Below the pieces are notes generated by a model. It did not search any database. It worked only from the letters and a program-made list of their open reading frames with translations, and was not told where the DNA came from. From NCBI GenBank assembly GCA_947683425.1, contig CANTUQ010000003.1:3658001-3722000 (forward strand): a stretch of 64,000 bases of DNA, written 5' to 3'. Made by a program: the position numbers and the translations under genes. Positions within the stretch are counted from its first letter, which is position 1, and the number at the start of each line of letters is the position of its first letter. Shown piece after piece: positions 24,067 to 35,885 of the stretch. The DNA comes from Excoecaria cochinchinensis (taxonomy: Eukaryota > Streptophyta > Magnoliopsida > Malpighiales > Euphorbiaceae).

Positions 24067-24796
24067 GATATGTAATAAAATGTATAAAAATACAAGTTTG
24101 AACTTTAATTTCAATGATGGACCCACATTGTTGATTGACTATAAAGAGTATGAAATCATAAGATCTAGTTGTGGTTTCATTATGGGGAATCTGCACTGCA
24201 GAGTGTTATGTATAGATTGAAACTAGAGCTAGACTTGTGCAATTTCATTGGTTGAAACTATAAACATGGCTTGTGGTTTCAAAAGGGCTTTATGCGCTCG
24301 GGTCCCATTCATTAGTGCTGTGAAATACATCTCTCGACTAATTATCTGATTTCCCTTAATCAATGCTATTCTCTTTTCAGTAGAAACTTTCATCAAGTAG
24401 CAGATGCTGGTTACAAGTTCCATTTCAATGAGCATGGGTCTTTCCAAATTTGCATTATATGCAAATGGCAGTCCGTAATCACGAAAGTGCATTTGGTTGT
24501 TGATGTTATTTCTTCGTCTCCCAAATCTAAGTAAGGATCGATCGAACCAAGCATAGGGATTGATCCTTTATCCATGCCAATCAACAATATCTTAACCGAG
24601 GAGAAGTTATCATAGGGAGCTTCATGCTTTTGTAAGCCTTTTAGTTTAAAAGGTTCACAACACTGTCTTTATTTGCAAATATTCTATTTACAAGTAAATA
24701 TATGGTTTAATATATTAAATACCCTTTATACTTATATTTAATTTCAAAATTAATACTCAAATTTTAAACGTTTTTAATTTAGCACTCAAACTTTAA
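24067..24796. other. about 730 bp without a recognised gene; repeat fragment at its right end
   Basis: An 87-codon open frame on the minus strand (24229..24492) matches nothing I recognise and has no supporting splice or start context. The stretch 24695..24796 is similar, in reverse orientation, to the TTAAA-rich part of the tandem repeat at 28480..28560, so it is a dispersed repeat. Confidence 0.35.
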
Positions 24797-25825
24797 GGGT
24801 GCGTTTGGCGTGGATTTTGTTTTCGATTTTTTGTTTTTTTTTTTGGAAAATAAAATCAAAACATATTCGTCAATTTTTTTTTCTGTTTCGACTTTTACAA
24901 AAATTTAAAAAAGTAATTTTCATACTAAAAACAAAAAATAAAAATTTTTAAAATGTGGTTTTTAGAATTTTACTATTTTATCCTTATTATCATCACCGTC
25001 ACTGCCACCGCCACCACCACCCCACTGACACTGCCTTTGCTGCCCCCACACTGCTACTGTCGCCGCCGCCACCACACTGTCGTCGCCACCATCACCACCA
25101 CTACCACCACACTTCTGCCACCACCACAACCACATTACTGCCGCCGTCGCCGCCACCACACCGCTGTCGTTGCCGCCACTACCACCACCACGCCGACGTC
25201 GCCATCGCCGCCACCACAACCACACCACCATTACCACAATCACGCTGCTGCTAACACCACTGCCGCCTCCACTACCACACCGCTGCCACCTCCACCACCA
25301 CCACGCCGTCGTCGCCGCCGCCACCACAACCACACTGCCGCTACCACCACAACCACATTGCAGTCGCCACCACCATCACCACAATGCCGCCTCCACCGCT
25401 ACCACCACCACACGACCGCCGTTGCCACCACAACCACACCGCTGCCGCCACCATAACCACATCGCCGCCACTACCGCCGCCACCTCCACCACCGCCACTA
25501 CGCCTCCGTCGCTATCACCACCACACTGCCACCGCCGCCACCACCTCAATCACACCGCTGCCACCACCATAACCACATAGCCGCCACCATGGCTGCCGCC
25601 ACCACCACAATCACACTACTGCCGCCTCCATCACCGCCACTCTACCGCTATTGCCATTGCCACTAGTAAAATCATTATTATAATATACATGAATAATTAA
25701 AAAAATATTATAAACTTTTTAAATATATAAAACAGTTTTCTAAAAAATAAATAACAAAAATTAAAAATAATTTTTAAATTTTAAAAATAAAAAATGTAAA
25801 ACGTAAAATTTTACCGAACACACTC
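24797..25825. mobile_element. PIF/Harbinger-like non-autonomous element containing a minisatellite (1,029 bp)
   Basis: Inverted ends GGGTGCGTTTGGC (left) and, read inward from the right, GAGTGTGTTCGGT. The flanking triplet is TAA on both sides (24794..24796 and 25826..25828), in keeping with a PIF/Harbinger target duplication. The subterminal A/T-rich arms are also partly complementary. The centre is replaced by a long trinucleotide-type minisatellite. Superfamily assignment is tentative because a 3 bp match can be chance. Confidence 0.6.
24990..25666. repeat. compound CCACCA/CCGCCG minisatellite, about 680 bp
   Basis: An irregular array of CCACCAC, CCGCCG and ACCACACCGCTG-type units with strong strand asymmetry: the plus strand has almost no G outside CCG/CTG. 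Long His/Thr/Pro-rich frames (plus) and Gly/Val/Trp-rich frames (minus) are by-products of the repeat. Confidence 0.8.
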
Positions 25826-26285
25826 TAAAAAATTCTAATAATTCGGCACCTAAAATACAAATAGCAGGCAACAAGATTTTGAGTGCAATCCACGCGCGGC
25901 TGATGTGTCAATGGATCAATACATGTTTGACAAGTGGCGGTTTGAAGAGAAAAGGGACAATTAACCTAAGTAGAATTGTGTTCTTCTCTATCTGACCCAG
26001 ATGTTCCCGCCACCCACCCCCGAAATCCACCGCCGACGCCACCACCTACGTCCCTCTCTCTTTCTATCATTCACCCCTAATCGATCTATCTCTCGCGCTC
26101 TCTTACTATCGCTCGACCTTGCTCGATCTCTCTTTTCGTTTCTTGCTATCCCTTATTCGATCTACTCTCCCTCTCTCAATCTCGCTCTCTCTCGATCTCG
26201 CTCTCTCTGTCTCGATCTTGCTCTCTCTGTCTTGGTATCGCTCTCTGTCTTCGTCTCAGTCTCTCTATCTGAAGTTGCTCATCAA

Positions 26286-27500
26286 ATGCATAGATATTGT
26301 GTTCCTGAACCAGTCAAATCTCCTCTTATTTTTGGAGGTAATGTCCAATTTTTATGTTGATTAATTGATTATGCAATTAGTTTGATAAATTGGAAATTGG
26401 GGATTCTCAGGGTAGGATGTGATGTACTGCTCGAGGCCAACCTCGCCTGGGGGAGGGTATCGAAGTGCGTTTCGGCATCTTTTATTTAAAACCAAAGAAA
26501 TGATTCAACCTGTAGAAGCTCTTGATACTATAAAGAACAGGGTGTCTTTTGCTCTTTTGGGTTGCCTTGATGGAGAGGTCTCTTTGAAAGGTATATATGC
26601 TAGTCTGTTGTTGGTTCTTACTTCTATGCCTACATGAACTAGTATAAGTACTATATGCTTAATTTGTGCTAAGTAAATCTAGTATTAAGAGCTTAGGATT
26701 AGGACCAAAAGGAATTTCCAGATGTTGATGAAGAAGAAATAATTTCAGAATCGCAGTTGCTAACTGAGGTAAGTTACAGGAGTTAATGGAGTGTTTGGGA
26801 TGCTTTAGCATCATGATGGAGTGTTTGGGATGAGTTTGGTTGATTTTTGAGCTAATTTGTTTTATTGTTAGCTTTAAGGCAGAGAAGATTTTTTTTATTT
26901 GGTAATGGCGACAAAGCTTTATTGCTTATGTTAGCTCCAAATGGATTATTAATACATTTGCGCATGAAATTCAGTTTGGTATAATCGAGAAAGCACACAA
27001 TTTTCAAAAACATAAATGCTTGAATAGAAAGGATGTGCATCATATATAGTGCCAAGAAGTTTTGAAATAATTTGTTAGCTTTATTTTCATTTAATTGGCA
27101 AATATTAAATAATGTGGAGCTTTGTAATCAAACTTAGCATTTGTCCACAAACTATCTTTGTTATGTCTAACAAATAGGATTTTTGCAGGGAAAATTTTTT
27201 GCAAGAAGGGATGCAATGCTGATGCAGAAACATGGGAAGATTCATCAATAGTTTTTCAACTTATGCAAGCATATGGATGGGGTTGAACTAGTTTTTTTAC
27301 TTGCCTTTTAGAATAGTGATTTGTTCAAGGTTCATCAATAGTTTGACAATTTAACCTGTTGGCTACTATGAACTTTCACTGACATTTCAAATCTTCAGGT
27401 GGCAGAGTGCAATGAGATATGCTACAAGGATCCTGTATTTAAGGATCAACAGTGGAGTGCTTACATCGACATATCTCTTGGAGCTGCCACCTATTTTGAG
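26286..27500 (+). CDS. candidate multi-exon gene or gene fragment, product not recognised
   Basis: Several short open stretches bounded by plausible splice sites lie in order on the plus strand. 26286..26337 starts ATG and ends GGAG before GTAATG. 26440..26593 (GGGYRSAFRHLLFKTKEMIQ...) ends AAAG before GTATAT. 26709..26768 (EFPDVDEEEIISESQLLTE) ends before GTAAGT. A stretch after TTTTTGCAG near 27190 encodes GKFFARRDAMLMQKHGK. 27401..27500 (VAECNEICYKDPVFKDQQWS...) is flanked by CAG and GTATTT. A CT-rich leader (26040..26280) precedes them, as in many plant 5' UTRs. Phases between exons do not all agree as I drew them, and I do not recognise the family. It may be a truncated gene copy; the next 10 kb is repeats. 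Confidence 0.35.
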
Positions 27501-27590
27501 GTATTTTTCTCTGTTTAGAAATGGATAATACATCCAGCCAATGTTGATAGAAAAAAGAAAAAAAAAACAATGTGGTAATCAGGATAGTAG

Positions 27591-28109
27591 GGGTCAATTT
27601 CACTCATGGTCATTCAACTTATCACTTATTGCACAAAAGTAACCGACTTTTTTTTCTTACTTAAATGTCACTGAACTTCTAATATTTTTGCAAAAAAGTC
27701 ATGTTTACTGGAATCCGGCGAGAACTCTTACCGGATTGATGACATGGCATATGACATGTGGCAACGAATAGTAAATATATGACTTTTTTGCAAAAATATT
27801 AGAAGTTCAGTAACATTTAAGTTGGAAAAAAAGAAAATTGGTTACTTTTGCGCAATAAATGATAAGTTTAGTGACCGTGAGTGAAATTGATTTAAATGTA
27901 GCATTTGTTGTAGATATTGTTAAACGACATGTAGTTTCTGATATGGCATGCCATGTCATAAATCCGGCGAGACTCCTCGCCGGATTCCGGTTAAAATGAC
28001 TTTTTTGAAAAAATGTTAAAATTTCAGTGACATTTAAGTAAGAAAAAAAAAAGTCGGTTACTTTTGCGCGATAAGTGATAAGTTGAGTGATCGTGAGTGA
28101 AATCAACCC
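27591..28109. mobile_element. Mutator-like MITE (519 bp) with exact 9 bp target-site duplication
   Basis: Ends GGGTCAATTTCACTC and, read inward from the right, GGGTTGATTTCACTC. Both flanks are GGATAGTAG (27582..27590 and 28110..28118), the 9 bp expected of the Mutator superfamily. The terminal arms are well over 100 bp. A third copy of the right-type arm lies inside at about 27778..27890, so the order is left arm, right arm, right arm. Non-coding. Confidence 0.85.
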
Positions 28110-28275
28110 GGATAGTAGATGTGGCATAGCTGTTATTCGAAGTTACGAAATATAATTACATGAATTATTGTATTAACTTTTTAGCTGGTTAAATTTTGTT
28201 GTTGTCAATTTTGAAAGTCAGATTGTGGATGGAAAGGATGTGCCTGTCTGTAGATGTTTTTGATATGAAGATATC

Positions 28276-28938
28276 TATCAAGCATGCTGTGGGTGTTAAA
28301 AATATATTGCAAAGTTCATTAATAAAAATTACGACAGAGTTGCGAGGGAAATAGTCGACTCTAAATTTAAAGTCATTACCCCAGCGTCACGCTCTCTCAA
28401 TACGTGGGCTTCAGTTTCAGTACACGTTAGCAACTTCATTATGTTAGGTAGTAAATTATTAGGTTTTTTTTTTAAAGTTTAGGTGATAAATTAAAAATTG
28501 TTAAAATCTAGGTATCAATTTTAAAATTAAATATAAGTACAGGGGCATTTTATATATTAAGCTTAAATTTATTTAAATTTTTAATCCAAAATTATCCATA
28601 TATTTAAATTTATATCAAGCATGCTGTGGGTGTTAAAAATATATTAAAAAATTCATTAATAAAAATTACGAGAGAGTTGCGAGGGAAATAGCCGAATCTA
28701 AATTTAAAGTCATTACCCCAGCCTCACGCTCTCTCAATATGTGGGCTTCAGTTTCAGTACACATCAGCAATTTCATTATGTTAGGTAGTAAATTATTAGG
28801 TTCTTTTAAAGTTCAGGTGATAAATTAAAAATCGTTAAAATTTAGGTATTAATTTTAAAATTGAATATAAGTATAGGGGCATTTTATATATTAAGCTTAA
28901 ATTTATTTAAATTTTTAATCCAAAACTATCCATATATG
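28276..28938. repeat. tandem duplication, two units of about 337 bp
   Basis: TATCAAGCATGCTGTGGG begins both units (28276 and 28613). The units stay nearly identical through CACGCTCTCTCAATA, TTCAGTTTCAGTACAC and TAAGCTTAAATTTATTT to CCATATAT. The second unit lacks part of a poly-T run. Part of the unit (28480..28560) recurs inverted at 24695..24796. No coding frame. Confidence 0.8.
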
Positions 28939-29363
28939 AGTGAGTATACATTTAGTCCGGTTACCCATTTATAATTTTCTATACAATATATATAAAAGTA
29001 TAAAGTAGGATGGAAATTTTTTCAAACAAAAATAATCTTATTATTTCATATTATTAATAAACTAACGTAAGTGATATTCTTTAATTGTTTGTTATGTGCT
29101 TTCATTATCGTATGATTTTCCTTTTTCCGGTTTTCTCTCTTCAAAACATAAGTTGATTATTTTATATAATATAAAGGCTCCAACTATGATTTGAATTCAC
29201 AAGTTTAATTCTTTTTTTTTAATTAAAAAAGCTTGTTTACTCTACATAAGTTATAAAAATTTAAAATTTTGCAGTGGCTATCAAAATAATAATAAAAATA
29301 TATTTGGTAATTTAGTTATACATATTTATATATGATTAAAATAAAAAATATTAGAAGTTAAAT

Positions 29364-29367
29364 AAAG

Positions 29368-29442
<75 letters not shown>

Positions 29443-29443
29443 C
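29364..29443. repeat. (ATT)n microsatellite
   Basis: About 26 uninterrupted ATT units. Confidence 0.95.
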
Positions 29444-29526
29444 TATACTCAAATCAAATGATCAATAATACACATACACTATCTAAATATGTTTATTTAT
29501 AAAACATTATTAATTGATAAAACATT

Positions 29527-29688
29527 TGTAACACCCCAAAATTTATAGACATTGTTGAAGAGAACATTGGAAGTTGAATTTCGAAATGGCAATTGGAGTC
29601 TCGGCTTAATAAAGGACTAAATTAAAAGAAAAGTTTGACTAGGGTCTAACATGCAATTTTACCATTATTAGTTTTAATATTAGATTAG
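29527..29688 (+). mobile_element. start of a plus-strand Gypsy-type LTR, interrupted by nested insertions
   Basis: It begins TGTAACACCCCAAAATT, a common Gypsy LTR start. It appears to continue at 34244..34334 after a foldback insertion and again from 61664 after a 27 kb insertion with GGACG duplications. Its 3' end is not visible and may lie beyond the window. Continuity is inferred from the removal of the insertions, not from a second copy. Confidence 0.5.
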
Positions 29689-32600
29689 GTTAAGGGCCCT
29701 TATGGTTTTTTTTTTTGCTAGTTGGAAAATATCCTTAATGTTTTCTTTCGCCAATTTTTAACTTTAAAAATATTAAAATAATCAGTTTTTGCCATTGAAA
29801 ATATTAAAATGGTCCATTTTTATCATTTTTTGAGACAAAAATTTCAGTCAATTAACGAAATTGTAATGGCCTCAATACCAGGTTGAGAGTATTTAGTGAA
29901 TTTAATAGAACCTGTAATGTGAATTTGGATTAGAGTGATAGGTTGAGAATCTTATATTACAGTAAACTTAAAAGTTATGTGTGCTCGTGGTATAGCAATT
30001 CCGAGATGGGTGATTTCGGGGAAACTATGTAGTCCAGCCAGCAGCCATAGGTCGAAAAATTTTTATTTGGTAAAATTGATCTGTGGACTGTTAGGAGTCT
30101 AGTGGTGAAATTTAGAACCAAAACGGAGTCAAATAGACCTCCGAAAGTCAAGTTGAAGTTGGCCTCTAGTTCGGTTCAATTGAACTAGAGTTTGACCGAA
30201 CTTTGATTGAATTTTTAAAAATAGTTATTGAGCTCAAAAGTGTGTAAAATGGGAAGTGTACAGGCTTAAAATAATTTTTAGTAATTTTTAACAGTTTTAG
30301 AATAGTATTTTACGGCAGAAACGAAAAGTGTTGAATCGGATCGGTTTAAATGAACCGGACCTATTGAGTTAAAAATTTGCAGGGAGGCTATTTTCTATGT
30401 TTTAAGAATGATGGAATTGCTTGGGAGTGAAAATAACTTAAGGAACACATAGATGCTTTGAAACATTGGAAATGGACCGAAAAACTGAAATTTTGGTTCA
30501 AACCGGTTGGACCACTTCAGTTGGACCGGTTCGGTTCAATTTCAGCCTATATTAGGAGACATAAGGCCAGATTTCTCTAGATTTCTCCAGTTTCCACCGC
30601 CTCTCTTCTTCCCTCCTTAAACCAAATTGTTTTTCTTCACTTTTCCTCCATTTTTCTTCATTTCTTCTTCAATCTTTCCCCAAATCTCAGCCTCCTAGGC
30701 AAACTTCAGCCCCTCTATAACATAAAGATAGTAATTGGAGTCTATTTGGAGCATTAGAAGTGAGAAAAACCAAGTGTACAAAGTTTAGGGTTGAAATTGA
30801 GGTGTTTTGGGTATTTTTTTAATTGGGTTTAAAGGTTCATATGGGAATTTTCAAGGGTGTAGAACATGATTATGAAGTTATTTTGTAAAAAGGAAGTATA
30901 GATTTGATGTTATTCCATTGTTTATATTCAGCCATGGTTAGGTTTACAAGAAGAGGAAGATTTCTCCTAAGGCTAAGGCATCAAAAAGGGCCCTTGAGAA
31001 GTGCTAAGGAAGGATTTAAGGTTTGTGGTTACAAAATCCTTCTATTTCCATTGATTATGTTTGGGTTTTAGGTTATGTCTAAGTATGAACTTGTGATTAA
31101 GACATGTTTAATTGAATCTAACTTGATAAACATAATTAGTGGACTTAAATAAGTATGTAAATGTGCTTAAAATAAATTAAAGTACTATGGTATGAAAACT
31201 CTAAGCTTGGCTAAATGGAAACTTAAGGAAAACTTAATGTATATTAGGTGTTTATAGCATATAAATAATGATTATGATGTGTATAAATTGTGTATAGTAT
31301 GATTGAGTGGTTAAAGGAATGAAAAACAACCATAATGAGTTAGTGTTACCTTGGCCGAATTGAATAATGTGGGAATTCTTAGTGTAAATAGTTAACTAAG
31401 GCATATTAATGATGGAAAGGATGAGTATAACATGTAATTAGCTTGATTAAGTGATTGGATGAATTAAATCTAATTATAGTGAAAATTAATTATCTTGGCC
31501 AAATGGTTATATTGGCATAATATAGTGTATTTTGATATTTTGTTGTATATAATGACATAAATTGATCAAATTTTGATAAATGAGTGATTAAAAATGAAAG
31601 GAATAATTTGTAATGAATAAGGAAGAACTTGGCCGAATAATGAATATGGTTTAAATAAGGTGTAAGTTGAATATTTATTAAAAATAATGGCATAAAGTGA
31701 ATAAAGAATGAAAAATAAGTGTATGTGATTTTATTTGAATTAAATAGAGAGTAATTGTATAAGTTAAAGTGTGACATTGAATTATGTTCACTATAAAGAT
31801 GATGAAATAAGTGTGCATTTATGTGAACTCATAATATGTATGAGTATATTTTGAATATTGAGTGAATTGAAATGGAAATGCATGAAGTAAAAGTGAAATG
31901 AATGATGATTATGTATTGCCCTTAGTGATCTGGTAGTAAATCTAGTTCAGGATACATATGGCTAGTCATAGGGACATCAATGTATGCCGCGGTAGCAAGT
32001 CATGGCGACTTACAATTATAGACCAATGACGGTCTATTTATAAGTGTAAATGTAGTGTAAAGTGTAAATGTAGTGTCGTCGGAGTGTAATTTGACCCCTT
32101 AGTGGTCACTCCGACACCGGCGAAGTGTAATTTGGCCCCCTAGTGGCTACTTCGGTAGGTTAGAGCTATAGAGCTCAGTCCCGCATATCCAGTCTAGTGA
32201 TAACTACTGGGTGTTACTATGAGCAAATTTAAAGAAATTGAGTGAAAAGAAGGTTTATTGTGAAATATAGGAATAAGTGTAAAGAAAGAATTAAATGGAA
32301 GAAGATAATAAATTTAAGGTTAAAATCGTAATTTGCCGTAAAATAATTGGTTAGTGAATTAATTGATAAATTTTAAGTTAAGAAGCGATTTAATGTGGAA
32401 ATTTTGGTTAATTAATGGCATAATTGTAAATAAAAATAAGAAGAAGGGTAATATTGTAATTTAATATAAGTTTAGGGACATAATGGTAAAAATGCATTAA
32501 AAGTGATTAAAATAATGATAAGTGAGAAAATGAGTGAAAATGGGACTAAATTGGAAGAAATAGAAAGTTTAGGGGTAAATAGTAATTTTACACCTAATGG

Positions 32601-34243
32601 ATAAAAATGAAGTAAATTAGGTAAAAAGTGTAACTTAAGGGTTATTTATGTAAATAAATGCAAATATAGGTTTAAAATGGTAAATTGACATGAAAATAGT
32701 TAAAAAGGGACTAAATTGTAATTTGGTAAAATGTTAAAGGTTAAAGATGGAAATTAAGTGAAATTAAGGGCATTTTGGTAACTAAGTGAAAAGAAAGGAC
32801 ATATATGGAATTTTTGAAAAAGTGGGGACATAAATGGAATTATGGGAAAAGTTAAGGACCTAAACGTAAAATTTGAAATTGTAAAGTAAATTAAAGGATT
32901 AAAGTATAATTAATTAGTGAATTGACTAAATAATTAAATAGGTGACTAATATGTTAAAATTAGTGTTTAATTGAAATTATTAAGTGAGTGTAAACGTAAA
33001 ATAAGAAAAGGAAAGAATTAAGATACTTAAGGATATAAATGTAATTATGAGAAAGTGAAGGGTAAAAATCGGAATTTAGTAACAGGAAAAGGGCATAATT
33101 GTAGAATTGACCGTAAAGTAATTAATTAAAGGATCGAAATGAAATTAACTATAAATGACAGTTGTGAATTAAATAAGTGATAAGTAGAGAGAATTAAGGT
33201 ATAAATATGGTTAATATGACATTGAAATAAATAATAGATTAAAATTATATTTTTTTTAGTCATATGTATGAATTTAATTAGGGCAGTGGAAATCCTAGAA
33301 TTTGTAACCACCACTGAGCATAAGTAATGCTCAGCACGTAGTTTTATTTGATTGCGTATAGGTTTGCGTTAGGAGTGGAGCAGCATACTCAGGAGCTTTT
33401 GGAAGCAGAGCAGAGAAGGATTATTGGAAGTATATTTTGTATATATTAGTATTGGCATGCATATGTATAAGTTTGGTTTAATTATGCACGGATATGTATA
33501 ACTGGTATATAACACTGTGACAATGGTTGTTATGGTTTGAGCTTGTAAATGAGTGTGAGAGAACATGATATTATATTGTTGTTGTGCCCTTGCCGGGGCT
33601 GTGGTTATTTGATTTGCAGGGTTTGGGTAGATAAAAGTATAAGTCGTTATGCTGTCAAAAATTTAACCAAATAAATAGTAACATTAGACAGTTATAGGTT
33701 AATCGGCAAGATATATAAGTAAATGGCAAATGGATAAGTGATTTCAATTGTAGTGTGAAAAAAAAACATTTACCCGACTTTTGCATTAAGATTTTAAGAC
33801 TGTATTTTAAATCATTGTAATCGCACAGTAGCTTTAAGTTGGCAGTGTACGAACAGCGTAAGGGTGTTACAGGAATACACAATATCAAGTCGAAAAGTGA
33901 CAAATCAATGGTTGCATGGATCAAAAGAACAAATTAGCGAAAATATTAATATATGGCACGTGTTAATTATTTGATTGATGTAAATACTGATTTATCGCTT
34001 TTTTACTATGCGCAGTCCATTCCTTTAATTGATTAGGATTTGCATCAAGAACATATAAAACCGGACCATTTTAATATTTTAATTAGTAAAAAATGATCAT
34101 TTTAATATTTTTATTGGCAAAATGTGACCATTTTATTATCTTTAAGGGCAAAAACTAACAATTTTAATATTTTTAGAGATAAAAAAAATAACAAAAAAAA
34201 AGTATTTTTCTGATTAAAAGAAGGAGCAAAAATTGCCTTTAAC
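29689..34243. mobile_element. foldback DNA element split by a solo LTR
   Basis: The left piece (29689..29861) starts GTTAAGGGC; the right piece (33872..34243) ends GCCTTTAAC, its inverse. Both carry paired TTAATATTTT/AAAATATTAA and TTTTGCC/GGCAAAA motifs in inverted order. With the inserted LTR removed it is about 540 bp. The flanks (TTAGATTAG left, CTTGATTAG right) agree only in part, so the superfamily is left open. Confidence 0.5.
29862..33871 (+). mobile_element. solo LTR (4,010 bp), long-LTR Gypsy-type family, plus strand
   Basis: It starts TGTAATGGCCTCAATACC and ends GGGTGTTACA. The flanking pentamers are GAAAT (29857..29861) and GGAAT (33872..33876), 4/5 identical. It shares a ~290 bp core (about 31925..32215, with GGCTAGTCATAGGGACA and CCGCGGTAGCAAGTCATGG) with four minus-strand LTRs to the right. 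No internal region is present. Short open frames inside are not genes. Confidence 0.8.
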
Positions 34244-35885
34244 TCTTGATTAGAGAGGAATCAATTAATAAATTAACTAAGTTTAAGATTTATATAATTA
34301 AAGGTTTATTTAATTATAAACATGGGAAAAACGTGGACGTGTAACACCTTATATCCGATCTGCTGGGTGAGCTGAATAAGAACCTATCTCGAGATTCATA
34401 GTATACGAATATAAAAAATTTCTCTTTAATATTAAAAATACTCTAAATTCTACTATTCATTCTATAAAAATTTCGGCAAAGCTTCCTCATAATGTTGTCT
34501 ATCCCCCTGCAAGGAAAAAAATTTCTTTTGCACTTTTAAAATCACACATCCATTCCCAATACTCAAAATCAAACTCCAACACAAGTTTTTCGATACTCCA
34601 TTATATACCAATCATACATATCATACAATTCGCATATTCCATTAGCATTTGATACTTATTTCAACTATACAAAATACATAAATAATAATATGATCGCTGA
34701 CCATATTTTAACACGCTTATTTCTAATTAATTACATATAATACAAAGAACTCCTGTATAAATAGCATCAAAACATCATAAACTAATAATTTCATTAAAAC
34801 TATTCGATATGTCTCCTAACACATTAGTGCTTCAACCATCTATCAAGTGTTCAAACCAAGCTAAGAAAGAGAACTCACATTACAAACATAAAATTCAAAC
34901 CTTAACATGCATGATCATAGTTTCGTTTAAAGTACACTAATTTTTAACTCATAGCACACGCTCAACATATTATAAGGTAACATTTCACATGTTATACTTA
35001 ATCTTTTATTTAGTACATATAGTTATCCAACTCACCCATTTCATATTTAACAACTCAATTGATATTATTTTACATAATTAATATTACTATTTATTATTCA
35101 TTACTTAAATTCCATGAAATTCAACAGTAACTCAACGTGATTTCACAATACATATAAATTTCCATTGGCATTCCATGAATCATTTAATGTCATTCCATAT
35201 TATGTATTTAAGTTATTGGAATATATGTGTGTGTGTATATATATATATATATCTCATACTCATGAATGCTAAATTCTAGGGGATACATAACATCAATCCC
35301 ATTATGCTATTAATTTGTTAAAATCATTTACTTTTATCGTTTATTTAATTAAGATGTTTATTATTAAAATTATCATTTTACTCCTTATTTTGCAATCTTA
35401 TTACATAATTATCATTTTATCACTTAAATTTATTATTTTACCCATAGTAATATTCAGTAGAAATTCTTCGACTGGATATGCGGAACAGGGACCCCAAAGG
35501 TCCCAAATCTGTCGAAGTGACCACTCAGGGGGGTCAACGATACAATAGTGTCAGAGTGACCACTTAGAAGGTCAATGGTCTGATGATTTCATAATGTTTC
35601 TGCATGATATGTGACATGTAGAGACTACCATTGGCCTACAAATGCAAGTCGCCATGACTCTCTAATCGCTACAACGGTATATCATTATGCCCCTATGGCT
35701 AGCCAATTATATCCTATACTCCTGATTTAACTACCGGTATACTAAGGGCAAAACTATTTAGTTATTTCAACATTTATTCGCATCATGTTCATTGTTTTCA
35801 TGTCATCTTTTATGCCATAATAGCAAACTTTAGTCTTATATTTCACATCATATCACATGTATTCACATGCATCATGTTTATATAG

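Noticed and set aside
23841..24196. Two minus-strand frames of about 80 codons
   Set aside because: They run through the G-rich arm and (TA)n of a hAT element.
24953..25580. His/Thr/Pro-rich and Gly/Val/Trp-rich open frames up to 167 codons
   Set aside because: They are translations of the CCACCA/CCGCCG minisatellite; no start context or domain.
26001..26364. Plus-strand frames of 119 and 81 codons rich in Leu/Ser/Arg
   Set aside because: They arise from a CTCTCT/CGAT-type pyrimidine-rich repeat that looks like a 5' leader. Only a short 3' part was kept as a candidate exon.
29364..29443. Microsatellite as part of a CRISPR-like or satellite array
   Set aside because: A plain trinucleotide repeat with no spacers.
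29527..33871. Single LTR from TGTAACACCCC at 29527 to TGTTACA at 33871
   Set aside because: Flanks (ACATT and GGAAT) do not match. A start at 29862 gives a better duplication (GAAAT/GGAAT) and matches TGTAATGGCC starts of sister LTRs.
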